From assembly GCF_002845745.1 (NCBI RefSeq), contig NZ_PIUM01000034.1, forward strand, positions 1 through 64,000: 64,000 nt of DNA. Reading direction: 5' to 3'. The translations under genes were made by a program, and so were the position numbers. The DNA is from Telmatospirillum siberiense. Its GTDB lineage: Bacteria > Pseudomonadota > Alphaproteobacteria > Rhodospirillales > Magnetospirillaceae. Of this stretch, positions 45,220-54,808 are shown piece by piece (the first letter of the stretch is position 1; every line of letters starts with the position of its first letter). Under the pieces are notes generated by a model. The model saw only the letters and a program-made list of their open reading frames with translations. It ran no database searches and had not been told where the DNA came from.

Positions 45220-45852
45220 TTATTGGCTCGCCCAGACGATACGTGCCAAGGATACCACTTCGTCGACCGGCAGGCTGAGTTCCACGTCATTGGCTGCCAG
45301 TGGCTGTAGTTCGATCCGTTTGGCGGTATGTCGGATGAGACGGCGAACAAAAATTTCCCCCTTGGTCGTGCGGACCAGGACGCGGTCTCCCCGGCGCGGC
45401 GCCATGGATGGCGAGACGATCAGAATGTCGCCGTCCTGATAGATCGGCGCCATCTGATTGTCGGTGATCTCCAAGGCGAAGGCATGAGGGTCGGCGATCT
45501 GAGGCAGGGCGATTTCGTCCCAATCGCTGCCGATCGGAAAGCCCGAAGCGTTGAAACGCCGGTCCATATCGATGTCATGCAGATTGGTCAGGGGTACCGT
45601 CTGATGGGGGGGCAAGGTTTGGTCGGGGCGGACCAGACCGACGAAATGAGCGAAGCTCGCCCCGGTGGCTTCGAGAATCTTTGCGATGCTCTCGGTACTC
45701 GGCCAGCGGGCCTTGCCTTCTTTCGTGATGCGCTTGCTGCGATTGAATGTCGTCGGATCCAATCCGGCCCGTCGAGCCAGTCCAGATGCCGTCATCCGGT
45801 TTTCCTGGGCCAGGCGATCGATGGCCGCCCAAATATCTGCATGCGTCAACAT
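45220..45852 (-). CDS. HTH/S24-domain transcriptional regulator without the catalytic dyad
   Basis: A 210-residue CI/LexA-like protein: N-terminal HTH (residues 1-65, MTASGLARRAGLDPTTFNRSKR) and a C-terminal S24 fold (about 110-205, FALEITDNQMAPIYQDGDILIVSPS, RRGDRVLVRTTKGEIFVRRL). In LexA/CI proteins the nucleophile Ser lies in GDSM; here the position reads DNQM (Gln133). The general-base Lys of VKRL is Arg170. Self-cleavage therefore looks impossible, so it probably acts as a constitutive or ligand-responsive regulator. No phage genes are nearby. Confidence 0.88.
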   Translation of the reverse strand: MLTHADIWAAIDRLAQENRMTASGLARRAGLDPTTFNRSKRITKEGKARWPSTESIAKILEATGASFAHFVGLVRPDQTLPPHQTVPLTNLHDIDMDRRFNASGFPIGSDWDEIALPQIADPHAFALEITDNQMAPIYQDGDILIVSPSMAPRRGDRVLVRTTKGEIFVRRLIRHTAKRIELQPLAANDVELSLPVDEVVSLARIVWASQ

Positions 45853-46237
45853 GGGAACACGATCTCAAAAAGAGAGGGATCGAACGGCGCCGGGGACATG
45901 CTTGCGCGCATGATATGAACCTTTTGGTTGATGGAGCATTTTTTATAAAACAGGTTCTAACCAAGCGGAAAAGAAAGATTCTTAATCAGAGAAAAAAATG
46001 ACTCTCGAGCTGCGCGGTTCGAGGTCTATCTACTGTACGGCGATAAGCGGCGGAAGGGAATAGGGTCTTACTTCGATTGTTATCGAAGGCCTGATTGGCC
46101 TGGGGGCATGGGGGGACGCCGCTTGTCATAAAATCTCCATTTCGGCGCCGATTGCTAAACCGTCTGTTACAGCGTATTGAGGAGCCGATTCGCGCCGTCA
46201 TCCGGCGCATTGGCAGTCAACGTGACGGGAGGAGCTA
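45853..46237. other. Intergenic region upstream of the ABC permease gene
   Basis: About 385 bp between the divergent S24 regulator and ABC permease genes. The part from 45910 to 46000 is AT-rich (for example the TTTTTTATAAAA stretch) and is likely to hold the promoters. I see no gene, RNA or clear operator. Confidence 0.5.
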
Positions 46238-47974
46238 TTGCCGAGAACGATCATTCCGGCCGCCGTCAGCTTTGGTCCCGCCCTTCGGCCCAATGTTTGG
46301 GATCTGGCCGTCTTGCCGTTGGTGTTGGCCATCCTCTGGGTTCTCGCCTTCGGTGGCGCCCAGATGGCCACGCCTTACAATATCGGCGATCCCTTGTCGA
46401 TCACTCTCGATCCCGAGGCGCTGCCCTATTATCTGTTGCGGTCGTTCCTGCGGATGGCGGCCGGGCTTCTGGTGTCTTTGGTTTTCACCCTGGTCTATGC
46501 GACCCTGGCGGCGAAAAGCCGCTATGCCGAAAAGATCCTGATTCCCGTCCTCGACGTGCTGCAGTCGATCCCGATTCTCGGTTTTCTGTCGATCACGGTG
46601 ACCGGGTTCATCGCTCTTTTTCCCGGCAATCTGCTGGGGGTGGAATGCGCGTCTATTTTCGCCATCTTCACCTCCCAGGCCTGGAACATGACCTTCAGCT
46701 TCTATGCGTCGCTGCGGACCGTCCCCCACGACCTGCATGAGGTCGCCGACATGTTCCATCTGTCGGTGTGGCAGCGGTTCTGGCAGTTGGAATTGCCCTT
46801 CGCGGCTCCCGGACTGATCTGGAACATGATGATGTCGGTTTCGGGGGGATGGTTTTTCGTCGTCGCCTCCGAGGCGATCACGGTCAACGGCCAGACCATC
46901 ACGCTGCCCGGCATCGGCTCCTACATCGCCATGGCGATCAGTGAGCGGAATCTGCCGGCGATCGGTTGGGCGATTCTCACCATGCTGATCGGTATCATTA
47001 TTTACGATCAGTTGTTTTTTCGTCCGCTGGTCGCCTGGGCCGACAAGTTCAAGTTCGAATCCCTGCCCGGCGAGGAAGTTCCCACCTCCTGGTTGCTTGA
47101 CACGCTGCAGAGGACGCGTCTGCTTCGGGTCTTCAGCGCGGTGCCGGTGCTGCTGTGGGAATGGTCCCTTCCGGTATTCCGCAAGCGTTTCGATGGATTG
47201 GCGGCCACGGACAGATTGAATTTCCGTCTGCCGTGGTTCGATCGCGTGTGGACGTTGTTTTTGTTGGGAATCGCCGCTTACGCCGTCTATCGGATCGGCG
47301 AATATGTCCAGGCCGAGGTCGGCCTGGACGAGGTGCTCCATGTCTTCGTTCTCGGCTTGGCGACGGCGGTCAGGGTGATCGTGCTGATCGCCATTGCCGC
47401 GCTGATCTGGGTGCCGATCGGCGTCTGGATCGGCTTTCGTCCCAAGCTGGCCCAGGCGGTGCAGCCGATCGCGCAGTTCATGGCGGCGTTCCCAGCCAAT
47501 CTGATGTTCCCGGTGGCCGTCATTCTGATCTTGCATTTCAACGCCAGCGTCGAAATCTGGACCAGCCCCCTCATGATCCTGGGCACCCAGTGGTACATCT
47601 TGTTCAACGTGATTTCCGGAGCCATGTCGATGCCGAGCGACTTCCGTTCGGTGGCCGATAATTTCGGATTGAAGGGGTGGCTGCGTTGGAAGCGTCTGAT
47701 CCTGCCCGGTATCTTCCCGTCCTTCGTCACCGGCGCCATCACCGCTTCGGGGGGGTCATGGAACGCCAGCATCGTGTCGGAAATGGTCAGTTGGGGGGAT
47801 ACAACCCTGATGGCCACGGGTATCGGATCCTATATCGCGGACAATACGCAGAAGGGGGATTTTCCCCGCATCGCTCTCGGGGTGGCGGTGATGTGCTGCT
47901 ACGTGATGCTGTTCAACCGCCAGATATGGCGTCGCATGTATCGTCTGGCCGAAGAGCGCCTGAGAATCGATTGA
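46238..47974 (+). CDS. Fused double-module ABC permease (nitrate/sulfonate/taurine type)
   Basis: A 578-residue inner-membrane protein made of two BPD_transp_1 permease halves. Each half has an EAA-type ATPase-contact loop: PHDLHEVADMFHLSVWQRFW...LPFAAPG in the first and PSDFRSVADNFGLKGWLRWKRLILPGIFPS in the second. Starting at TTG 46238, it has GGGAGG just upstream. The fused layout plus an AAA-associated ATPase partner identifies the NitT/TauT-like class. No periplasmic binding protein gene is next to it, so the substrate cannot be inferred. Confidence 0.88.
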   Translation: MPRTIIPAAVSFGPALRPNVWDLAVLPLVLAILWVLAFGGAQMATPYNIGDPLSITLDPEALPYYLLRSFLRMAAGLLVSLVFTLVYATLAAKSRYAEKILIPVLDVLQSIPILGFLSITVTGFIALFPGNLLGVECASIFAIFTSQAWNMTFSFYASLRTVPHDLHEVADMFHLSVWQRFWQLELPFAAPGLIWNMMMSVSGGWFFVVASEAITVNGQTITLPGIGSYIAMAISERNLPAIGWAILTMLIGIIIYDQLFFRPLVAWADKFKFESLPGEEVPTSWLLDTLQRTRLLRVFSAVPVLLWEWSLPVFRKRFDGLAATDRLNFRLPWFDRVWTLFLLGIAAYAVYRIGEYVQAEVGLDEVLHVFVLGLATAVRVIVLIAIAALIWVPIGVWIGFRPKLAQAVQPIAQFMAAFPANLMFPVAVILILHFNASVEIWTSPLMILGTQWYILFNVISGAMSMPSDFRSVADNFGLKGWLRWKRLILPGIFPSFVTGAITASGGSWNASIVSEMVSWGDTTLMATGIGSYIADNTQKGDFPRIALGVAVMCCYVMLFNRQIWRRMYRLAEERLRID

Positions 47975-47986
47975 GAGGATTTGCCC

Positions 47987-49333
47987 GTGACCGATGACAA
48001 TGAACTGCTGATCGATCTCGAAGGCGTGCGCAAATTTTTCCGGGCCCCCGATCATTCCGATCGGGTGGTGCTGGAGGATGTGAACTTCCAGTTGAAGCAG
48101 GGCGAGATCGTCGCTCTGCTGGGCAAATCCGGGTCGGGAAAGTCCACGTTGCTGCGGATCATCGCCGGGCTGATCGACGCCAACGGCGGCAAGGTGCTTT
48201 ATCGAGGCAAAAGCATCAGCGGGCCCGTGCATGGGGTCTCGATGGTGTTCCAGTCCTTCGCCCTGTTTCCCTGGCTTACGGTTCAGCAGAACGTCGAATT
48301 GGGGTTGGAAGCTTTGGCCGTGCCCGCCGCGGAGCGCGAGGAACGGGCGCTGGAGGCCATCGACGTGATCGGTCTCGGCGGTTTCGAATCGGCCTATCCG
48401 CGCGAGCTTTCCGGAGGCATGCGCCAGCGGGTCGGGTTCGCCCGGGCGCTGGTGATGCGCCCGGACGTTCTGTTGATGGATGAACCTTTTTCCGCTCTCG
48501 ACGTGCTGACGGCAGAAACCCTGAGCGCCGATTTGCTGGAGCTTTGGCAGGAACGCAAGATTCCGACGAAGGGTATCCTTTTCGTGTCGCACAACATCGA
48601 AGAGGCGGTGGCGATGTCGGATCGAGTCTTGATCTTCTCTTCCGATCCCGGCCGCGTGAAGGCCGAGGTGCCGGTTCCCCTCGCCCATCCGCGAGACAAG
48701 GATCTTCCCGCTTTCAAGGCGATCGTCGATCAGGTCTACGCGATAATGACCCAGCGGCCGCTACGGCCCGCCGGAGCAGAGGCCCTGAGCCTCGGCTATC
48801 GTCTGCCGTCGGCCACGCCGCATAAGATCGAGGGCATGATCGAGACGCTGATCGAGCCGCAGTTCGACGGCAAGGCCGATTTGCCCGCCTTGGCCGACGA
48901 ACTGCAACTTCCCGACGATGCCCTGTTCCATCTGCTGGAGGCGGGAGCCCTTCTGGGATTCATCCGCGTCGATGAGGGCGATGCCATTCTGTTGCCGTTG
49001 GGGCGTACTTTCGCCGAGGCCGAGACGACCGAGCGCAAGGAGTTGTTCGCCGAGCAATTGATGTCTCATATCTCGTTGGCCAGCCATATCCGCCACGTTC
49101 TGGACGAGCGGCGCGATCACCGCGCGCCGGAGGGCCGGTTCATTCAGGAACTGGAGGATTTCCTCAGCGATGATGAAGCCGAACGGGTGCTGGAACAGGT
49201 GATCGCCTGGGGGCGTTACGCCGAAATCTTCGACTATGACTATACGTCCGGCGTTCTCTCCTTGCCGGAGGAGGACGAGGAGGAGAGGGGGGACGGCGAG
49301 GCGTCATCGGGTGAGGATGCCGCGGCCGAATAG
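47987..49333 (+). CDS. ABC transporter ATPase with C-terminal AAA-associated domain
   Basis: A 448-residue ATPase. Walker A is LLGKSGSGKST, the Q-loop VFQSFALFPWL, the signature LSGGMRQRVGFARAL, Walker B VLLMDEPFSALD and the H-loop FVSHNIEEAV. Residues ~290-430 form an AAA-associated C-terminal domain (YRLPSATPHKIEGMIETL...) found in a subset of NitT/TauT ATPases. The end is very acidic (PEEDEEERGDGE). The GTG at 47987 has AGAGGA 7 nt upstream; a TTG at 47981 is less likely. It follows the permease by 12 bp. Confidence 0.92.
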   Translation: MTDDNELLIDLEGVRKFFRAPDHSDRVVLEDVNFQLKQGEIVALLGKSGSGKSTLLRIIAGLIDANGGKVLYRGKSISGPVHGVSMVFQSFALFPWLTVQQNVELGLEALAVPAAEREERALEAIDVIGLGGFESAYPRELSGGMRQRVGFARALVMRPDVLLMDEPFSALDVLTAETLSADLLELWQERKIPTKGILFVSHNIEEAVAMSDRVLIFSSDPGRVKAEVPVPLAHPRDKDLPAFKAIVDQVYAIMTQRPLRPAGAEALSLGYRLPSATPHKIEGMIETLIEPQFDGKADLPALADELQLPDDALFHLLEAGALLGFIRVDEGDAILLPLGRTFAEAETTERKELFAEQLMSHISLASHIRHVLDERRDHRAPEGRFIQELEDFLSDDEAERVLEQVIAWGRYAEIFDYDYTSGVLSLPEEDEEERGDGEASSGEDAAAE

Positions 49334-49390
49334 GGGGGCGGTGCATCCCGCGCTTGTCCAAGGCCCGTTCTTTCGGATAGGGTCCGGCGC

Positions 49391-49738
49391 ATGAGCACTT
49401 CCATCTATCACATGTGCCGGCTCGCCGAGTGGCAGGCGGCCGTGGCCGCCGGGGCCTATCCGGGATCGTCACAGGATCTCGCGGATGGGTTCATTCATTT
49501 TTCCACCGGGGCGCAGGTCCGGGAATCGGCGCGACGCCATCGCGCCGGGCAGGACGGTCTGGTTCTTCTGGTGGTCGACGGCGCCCGTCTGGGGGAGGCT
49601 CTGCGTTGGGAAGAGGCGCGCGGGGGCCAGTTGTTTCCCCACCTTTACGGAGCCCTTCCCCTCGACGCCGTGATGGCGGTTCACGACCTTCCCCTCGACG
49701 CTCGAGGGGAACACCGTTTCCCTTTGCTCGAAGATTGA
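49391..49738 (+). CDS. DUF952 family protein
   Basis: A 115-residue cytosolic protein matching DUF952: IYHMCRLAEWQAAVAAGAYPGSSQDLADGFIHFST near the N-terminus and the later GGQLFPHLYGALPLDAV. The conserved His and Phe in DGFIHFS and the PHLYG motif suggest an enzymatic pocket related to ADP-ribosyl-transferase-like folds, but no function is established. It is followed by pyrD after 4 bp, so the two are co-transcribed. Confidence 0.9.
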   Translation: MSTSIYHMCRLAEWQAAVAAGAYPGSSQDLADGFIHFSTGAQVRESARRHRAGQDGLVLLVVDGARLGEALRWEEARGGQLFPHLYGALPLDAVMAVHDLPLDARGEHRFPLLED

Positions 49739-49742
49739 GATT

Positions 49743-50804
49743 TTGTTCGATTATTACCGCTTTGCCGGTCCGCTGATCCGCCTGCTGCCCGCCGAGGCGG
49801 CGCATAATCTTTCGATCGCGATTCTGAAGACGGGATTGGCGCCGCGTCAGCCCGCCGTCGACGATCCGGCGTTGAAGATATCGTTGTGGGGGCGTGAGTT
49901 CCCCAATCCCATCGGATTGGCCGCCGGTTACGACAAGAACGCCGAGGTTCCGGACGCGTTGTTGACGCAAGGCTTCGGCTTCATCGAAGTCGGTACCGTG
50001 ACCCCGCAACCGCAGCCCGGAAATCCCAAGCCCCGCCTGTTTCGTCTGGTCGGGGAAAAGGCGGTGATCAACCGCATGGGTTTCAATAATCAAGGCGCTC
50101 AGCGCGTTGCCGGTCGTCTGGCTCGCCGCCGTTCCGCCGGTATCGTCGGGGTCAACCTGGGAAAGAACAAGACGACCGAGGACGCCGCCGCCGACTATGA
50201 AAAGGGTGTGCGGATCCTGGGGCCGCTGTCCGACTATCTGGTCATCAATGTTTCCTCCCCCAATACGCCGGGCTTGAGGGCCCTGCAGAGCCGGTCCGCT
50301 CTTGAGGATCTGGTCGGGCGGGTACGCCACGCCCTGCACGAACTGCCCTCGCAGCCGCCACTTCTCCTGAAGATCGCCCCCGATCTCGGGGAGGACGACC
50401 AGCGCGACATCGCCGAGGTGGTGCTGGCGGCCGGGCTCGACGGGTTGATCGTCACCAACACCACCATTGGCCGTCCGGACGGCCTGGTTTCGAAAAACAA
50501 GACCGAGACGGGCGGCTTGTCGGGACCACCGTTGTTCGAGCCATCCACCCGCATGCTGCGCGAGATGTACCGATTGACCGGAGGGCGGTTGCCGCTGATC
50601 GGGGTTGGTGGCATCACCACCGGCGCCGAGGCCTATGCCAAGATCCGCGCCGGGGCATCTCTGCTTCAGATCTATACGGCACTTATCTATCACGGTACCG
50701 TGCAAGTGACCAGGATCAACCGTGAGTTGTCTCAACTGTTGCATCGCGATGGTTTTCGCAAATTGGCCGATGCCGTCGGCGCCGATCATCCGAGTGCCGG
50801 ATGA
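49743..50804 (+). CDS. pyrD: Dihydroorotate dehydrogenase (quinone), class 2
   Basis: PyrD oxidises dihydroorotate to orotate with electrons passing to the quinone pool. The 353-residue class 2 enzyme has an N-terminal membrane-associating helix (FDYYRFAGPLIRLLPAEAAHNLSI). It also has GLAAGYDKNAE for FMN binding, the catalytic Ser in NVSSPNTPGLR, GLSGPPLFEPS and GVGGITTGAEAYAKI. The start is TTG at 49743. It overlaps the next gene by ATGA. Confidence 0.96.
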   Translation: MFDYYRFAGPLIRLLPAEAAHNLSIAILKTGLAPRQPAVDDPALKISLWGREFPNPIGLAAGYDKNAEVPDALLTQGFGFIEVGTVTPQPQPGNPKPRLFRLVGEKAVINRMGFNNQGAQRVAGRLARRRSAGIVGVNLGKNKTTEDAAADYEKGVRILGPLSDYLVINVSSPNTPGLRALQSRSALEDLVGRVRHALHELPSQPPLLLKIAPDLGEDDQRDIAEVVLAAGLDGLIVTNTTIGRPDGLVSKNKTETGGLSGPPLFEPSTRMLREMYRLTGGRLPLIGVGGITTGAEAYAKIRAGASLLQIYTALIYHGTVQVTRINRELSQLLHRDGFRKLADAVGADHPSAG

Positions 50805-51676
50805 GCGTGCCGATCCTGACGGGCTTACGCCAGATCGCCGATCACTATGACGGGTTCATTCTCGATCTCTGGGGGATCATCCACGACGGTTTCACCCGCT
50901 ACCCGGGAACCCGGGAAACCCTGGCGGAGCTGAAGCGGCGGGGCAAGCGGACCGTCATGCTGTCCAATGCGCCGCGCCGCGCCCGATCCCTCATCGATCT
51001 GATGACGGAGCTGGGCATCGAGCGTGACCTCTACGGCGATATCATCACTTCGGGAGAGGCGGTCTTCCTTGAATTGCACTCGCGTCGTGATCCGTGGTTC
51101 GCCGCTCTCGGTCGCCGCTGTCTCCATGTGGGAACCGAGCGGGACAAAGATCTCTTCGAGGGGCTCGCCCTCGATCTGGTCGAGGAGGTGGATCACGCCG
51201 AGTTCCTGTTGGTGACCGGTCCTTTCCGGTTCGATGACCGGGTTGAGGACTCCGCGCCCCTGTTGCAGGCGGCTGCGACGCGTGCATTGCCGATGGTTTG
51301 CGCCAATCCGGATCTCGTGGTGATCAGTGAGGGGCGTCCACTCGTCTGCGCTGGTGCGTTGGCGGCCTATTACGAAGACATCGGTGGCGACGTCCGGTAT
51401 CGCGGCAAACCGGATCCTGCGATTTACGACGTTTGCATGGAGCGTCTGGGCATCGCCGACCGAGCCCGGGTGCTGGCGGTGGGCGACGCTTTCCGGACCG
51501 ATGTGGCTGGTGCCCAGGCGGCGGGATTGAGCAGTCTGTTTTGCAGCGGCGGCATTCACGCCGAGGAGATCGGGACCGTCTACGGGCAAACGCCCGGCGC
51601 CGACGCGCTCGAAGCGGCGATTGTCAGGCACGGAGGTTTGCGGCCCACGGCCGTCATCGGGGGCTTTATCTGGTAA
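50801..51676 (+). CDS. HAD-superfamily hydrolase, class IIA (TIGR01459-type)
   Basis: A 291-residue HAD phosphatase. The nucleophile motif appears as FILDLWGIIHDG (DxWG instead of DxDG, as in the TIGR01459 group). The class IIA cap region follows, and motif III/IV is RVLAVGDAFRTDVAGAQAAGL. It resembles NagD-like and pyridoxal-phosphate-phosphatase-like proteins. The substitution at the second Asp of motif I raises a question about catalytic activity. It is translationally coupled to pyrD by a 4-bp overlap. Confidence 0.88.
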   Translation: MSVPILTGLRQIADHYDGFILDLWGIIHDGFTRYPGTRETLAELKRRGKRTVMLSNAPRRARSLIDLMTELGIERDLYGDIITSGEAVFLELHSRRDPWFAALGRRCLHVGTERDKDLFEGLALDLVEEVDHAEFLLVTGPFRFDDRVEDSAPLLQAAATRALPMVCANPDLVVISEGRPLVCAGALAAYYEDIGGDVRYRGKPDPAIYDVCMERLGIADRARVLAVGDAFRTDVAGAQAAGLSSLFCSGGIHAEEIGTVYGQTPGADALEAAIVRHGGLRPTAVIGGFIW

Positions 51677-51778
51677 AGAAGAGCCCGGCGTATGCATTAT
51701 TACATATGAAATATTTAAAATACTGTCTTTGTCCCGATGGTGGGGGCGGTGATCCTTCCGTAGACTGAAGGCTCCGGC

Positions 51779-54700
51779 ATGCTGCCATGCCCGGCCTCCT
51801 GGTGGACGAAAATGATCTTCCCGCCTGGCGTGCGTCAATTTCTGGCGTTGTTTCTTCCTTCCGCGATTCTAATCGTCATGGGGGGCGCGCTTTACGGCCG
51901 GGCGGAAACCCGGCGTGAAATCAGTCAGAGCCAATCCTTGCAAACCGTTGAGGTGGCTGGGGGCGCGGATGCCCTGCGCCATAGCCTGCGGGCGGTCTCG
52001 GCGGATGTGGCCTTCCTGGCCGCCTTGCCGCGGCTTCATCAGGCGATCAACGAGCCCAGTCCCGCCAATCTGGCGTTTCTTTCCGCCAATTTCATCGCCT
52101 TCGCGGAAACCTCCGGAATTTACGACCAGATCCGCTGGCTGGATGAAACCGGCATGGAGCGGGTGCGGGTCAACTACGCGGACGGCCGGGCCTGGGCGGT
52201 TCCGGACAGCCAGCTCCAGAATAAGGCTGATCGTTACTATTTCAGCGAAGCCAGTCGGTTGGGAGAGGGGGAGATCTATCTGTCGTCCTTCGATCTCAAT
52301 ATCGAGCGTGGCGAGATCGAGACGCCTCTCAAGCCGACGCTGAGGCTGGGCGCGCCGCTCATCGATTCGGCAGGACGGCGACATGGCGTCGTTGTCCTCA
52401 ATTATCTGGGGCGGGATCTTCTGGATGCCTTCTCCGAGGCCGGCAGCCGTTCGGAAAGCTCTCTCGGATTGATCAATCAGGACGGCTTCTGGCTGAAGGC
52501 CGAGGATTCCCAGGATGAATGGGGCTTCATGTTCGGCCGCGACGACGCCACGATGGCGCGGAAAAATCCCGAGGCTTGGCAAAGGATCCACTCGGCCGCC
52601 GAGGGACAGATGGAATTGTCCGATGGATTGTGGACCTGGCAGACGGTTTTCCCGTCGCTTCAGGTTGCACGCGCTCCCTCCCGGAAGGCGGAGCGGCGTG
52701 AAGCGGCTCCCGGCGGTGAGCGATGGACGGCGGTCGCCCATCTGCCGAAGGCGCGGCTCGACGAGGTTCGTCGTCACATTTGGGGGGTCCTTGTCCCGAT
52801 CACCGCGCTATTGACCGGACTGGCCGGGTTGGCCTGCGGTTTCCTGGCCCGGTCGCGCCGCCGCATCGCCTTGCTGAACGACGATCTCGCCCGCAGAGTC
52901 GAGGAGGCCGAGGCGGCGAACCAGGCCAAAGCCAGATTTCTGGCCAATATGAGTCATGAAATCCGCACTCCGATGAACGCCATCCTCGGTTTGGCTCATT
53001 TGTTGGAAAATGCCGAATTGGGGGCCAACGAACGGGATCTGGTCGGAAAGATCTCCATTTCCGGAAAATCCCTCCTCGGCACCATCAACGACATTCTCGA
53101 TCTTTCCAAGATCGAGGCCGGGCGGTTGGAGATCGAACATGTGCCGTTTCGCCTATCCGACGTCCTGGACGATCTGGCGGCCATCCTGGCGACCAGTGTC
53201 GCCGTCAGCGACATGGAACTCATCATCGGTCCGCCACCCGCCGAAGCCCAAGCGGTAATCGGCGATGCTTTGCGGCTTCGCCAGGTCCTGGTCAATCTGG
53301 CATCGAACGCCATCAAATTCACTCAGGCCGGTGAAGTGGCCGTGCAGGTGGCTCTGGTGAGCCGGGCCGATTCTCTCGTGACCTTGCGTTTTTCGGTGAG
53401 CGATACCGGGGTGGGGATTCCTCCGGATCAGCAGGCTGCCATTTTCGCACCCTTCGCTCAGGCCGATTCCTCGACGACCCGCAGATTTGGAGGTTCCGGG
53501 TTGGGGTTGACCATCTGCCATCATCTGGTCGCCGCCATGGGGGGGAAAATAGGGGTGGTTAGCCAACCGGGGCAGGGCAGCGAATTCTGGTTCACGGTTC
53601 CCTTGGAGATCGCCGCGGATCAACCCCTGGCGATTCCGATGATGGCCCGGCTGCATCTTCTGATCGTCGATGACAACAAGATGGTCCGGGATATTCTACA
53701 GGCCACCGCCCGCTCCTTGAACTGGACGGCGGAAGCGGTAAGCTGCGGCGAGGTGGCCGTCGCCAGGCTCCGGGCGTCCGATGGCGAGACCAAGTTCTGC
53801 GACGTCGTTCTGATCGACTGGGCCATGCCCGGCCTTGACGGCCTGGCCACGGCGCGCGCCATCAGGCAGATCGATATGCCGTCGCGGCGGTCGTTGATTC
53901 TGATCATGGTGGCCCCCTTCGCCAGGGCCGAGGTGGTCGAGTCCCTGGCCGCGCAGCAGGGCGGCGTGGACGGCCTTGTCACCAAACCGGTGACGGGATC
54001 ATCTCTCTATGACGCTGTCGGACGCGCGCTTCGCTGGCGTGACGGGGGACTGGCCGCAGCGGCTCAGGATGAGCAGATGCCTCCGCGTGGCCGGCGGTTG
54101 GCGGGGTTGCGTCTTCTGGTGGTCGACGACAACGAGATCAACCGGGAAGTCGCTCGCCGTATCCTGGAGGTCGAAGGGGCCACCGTGGCTCTCGCCGGGG
54201 ATGGCGCGGTGGCGCTCGCCTATCTCGCGGAACGGCCGGATAAGGTCGATGTCGTGCTGATGGATATCCAGATGCCGGTGATGGACGGCTATGAAGCGTG
54301 CCGGCGTATCCGGGCGGATCTGGGGCTCGCCGGGCTTCCCGTCATCGCCTTGACCGCGGGGGCGCTGTCCAGCGAACGCGAGGCGGCGCTTCAGGCGGGG
54401 ATGAACGACTTCATCCCCAAACCGATCGACGTCAATCGGATGATTGCCGTGCTCAGGCGGATCAATTGGACGCCTCCGTTGGCTTCCTCCGCCGACGGCA
54501 AAATCGTCTCGCCGATCGGGGCGGGGGCTCCTGGGGATGTCGTCCGGGCAGCAGCGGCGGCGGCGGCGGGGATGACCGGAGAGTTGCTTCATGCGTTGAA
54601 GCGGGCACTGGACAATTCCGATCCGGGGACCGCCCGGTCCCTCCTGGCTGCCTTGGCCGGTCATTTGCCTGCTGATCAGCTCAGCCTTTTGGTTGAGCTG

Positions 54701-54793
54701 ATCGGGGCCTCAGATCTGGTCGGCGCGCGCGCTCTGGCTGCGGATCTGGCAATCCGTCATGGGATGGGGGCGGTTTGGGAAGGAGGGGAATAG
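51779..54793 (+). CDS. Hybrid sensor histidine kinase with two receiver domains
   Basis: A 1,004-residue membrane kinase. A TM segment lies at about 16-37, a periplasmic dCache-like sensor at 40-335 and a second TM at about 340-362. The HisKA phosphoacceptor is His393 in MSHEIRTPMNAILG. HATPase motifs are LVNLASNAIKFT, DTGVGIP and FGGSGLGLTICHHL. Receiver 1 is at about 630-750 (LLIVDDNKMVRDIL, LIDWAMPG) and receiver 2 at about 778-895 (LLVVDDNEINREVA, LMDIQMPVMDGYE). The Ala-rich C-terminal tail has no clear HPt His. ATGs at 51779 and 51812 are both possible. It is not next to an obvious output regulator. Confidence 0.93.
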   Translation: MLPCPASWWTKMIFPPGVRQFLALFLPSAILIVMGGALYGRAETRREISQSQSLQTVEVAGGADALRHSLRAVSADVAFLAALPRLHQAINEPSPANLAFLSANFIAFAETSGIYDQIRWLDETGMERVRVNYADGRAWAVPDSQLQNKADRYYFSEASRLGEGEIYLSSFDLNIERGEIETPLKPTLRLGAPLIDSAGRRHGVVVLNYLGRDLLDAFSEAGSRSESSLGLINQDGFWLKAEDSQDEWGFMFGRDDATMARKNPEAWQRIHSAAEGQMELSDGLWTWQTVFPSLQVARAPSRKAERREAAPGGERWTAVAHLPKARLDEVRRHIWGVLVPITALLTGLAGLACGFLARSRRRIALLNDDLARRVEEAEAANQAKARFLANMSHEIRTPMNAILGLAHLLENAELGANERDLVGKISISGKSLLGTINDILDLSKIEAGRLEIEHVPFRLSDVLDDLAAILATSVAVSDMELIIGPPPAEAQAVIGDALRLRQVLVNLASNAIKFTQAGEVAVQVALVSRADSLVTLRFSVSDTGVGIPPDQQAAIFAPFAQADSSTTRRFGGSGLGLTICHHLVAAMGGKIGVVSQPGQGSEFWFTVPLEIAADQPLAIPMMARLHLLIVDDNKMVRDILQATARSLNWTAEAVSCGEVAVARLRASDGETKFCDVVLIDWAMPGLDGLATARAIRQIDMPSRRSLILIMVAPFARAEVVESLAAQQGGVDGLVTKPVTGSSLYDAVGRALRWRDGGLAAAAQDEQMPPRGRRLAGLRLLVVDDNEINREVARRILEVEGATVALAGDGAVALAYLAERPDKVDVVLMDIQMPVMDGYEACRRIRADLGLAGLPVIALTAGALSSEREAALQAGMNDFIPKPIDVNRMIAVLRRINWTPPLASSADGKIVSPIGAGAPGDVVRAAAAAAAGMTGELLHALKRALDNSDPGTARSLLAALAGHLPADQLSLLVELIGASDLVGARALAADLAIRHGMGAVWEGGE

Positions 54794-54808
54794 TGATTGT
54801 CCGGTGTT

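Noticed and set aside
45220-45852. Prophage repressor marking an integrated phage
   Set aside because: The S24-type regulator lacks the cleavage dyad and no integrase, terminase or structural phage gene is near.
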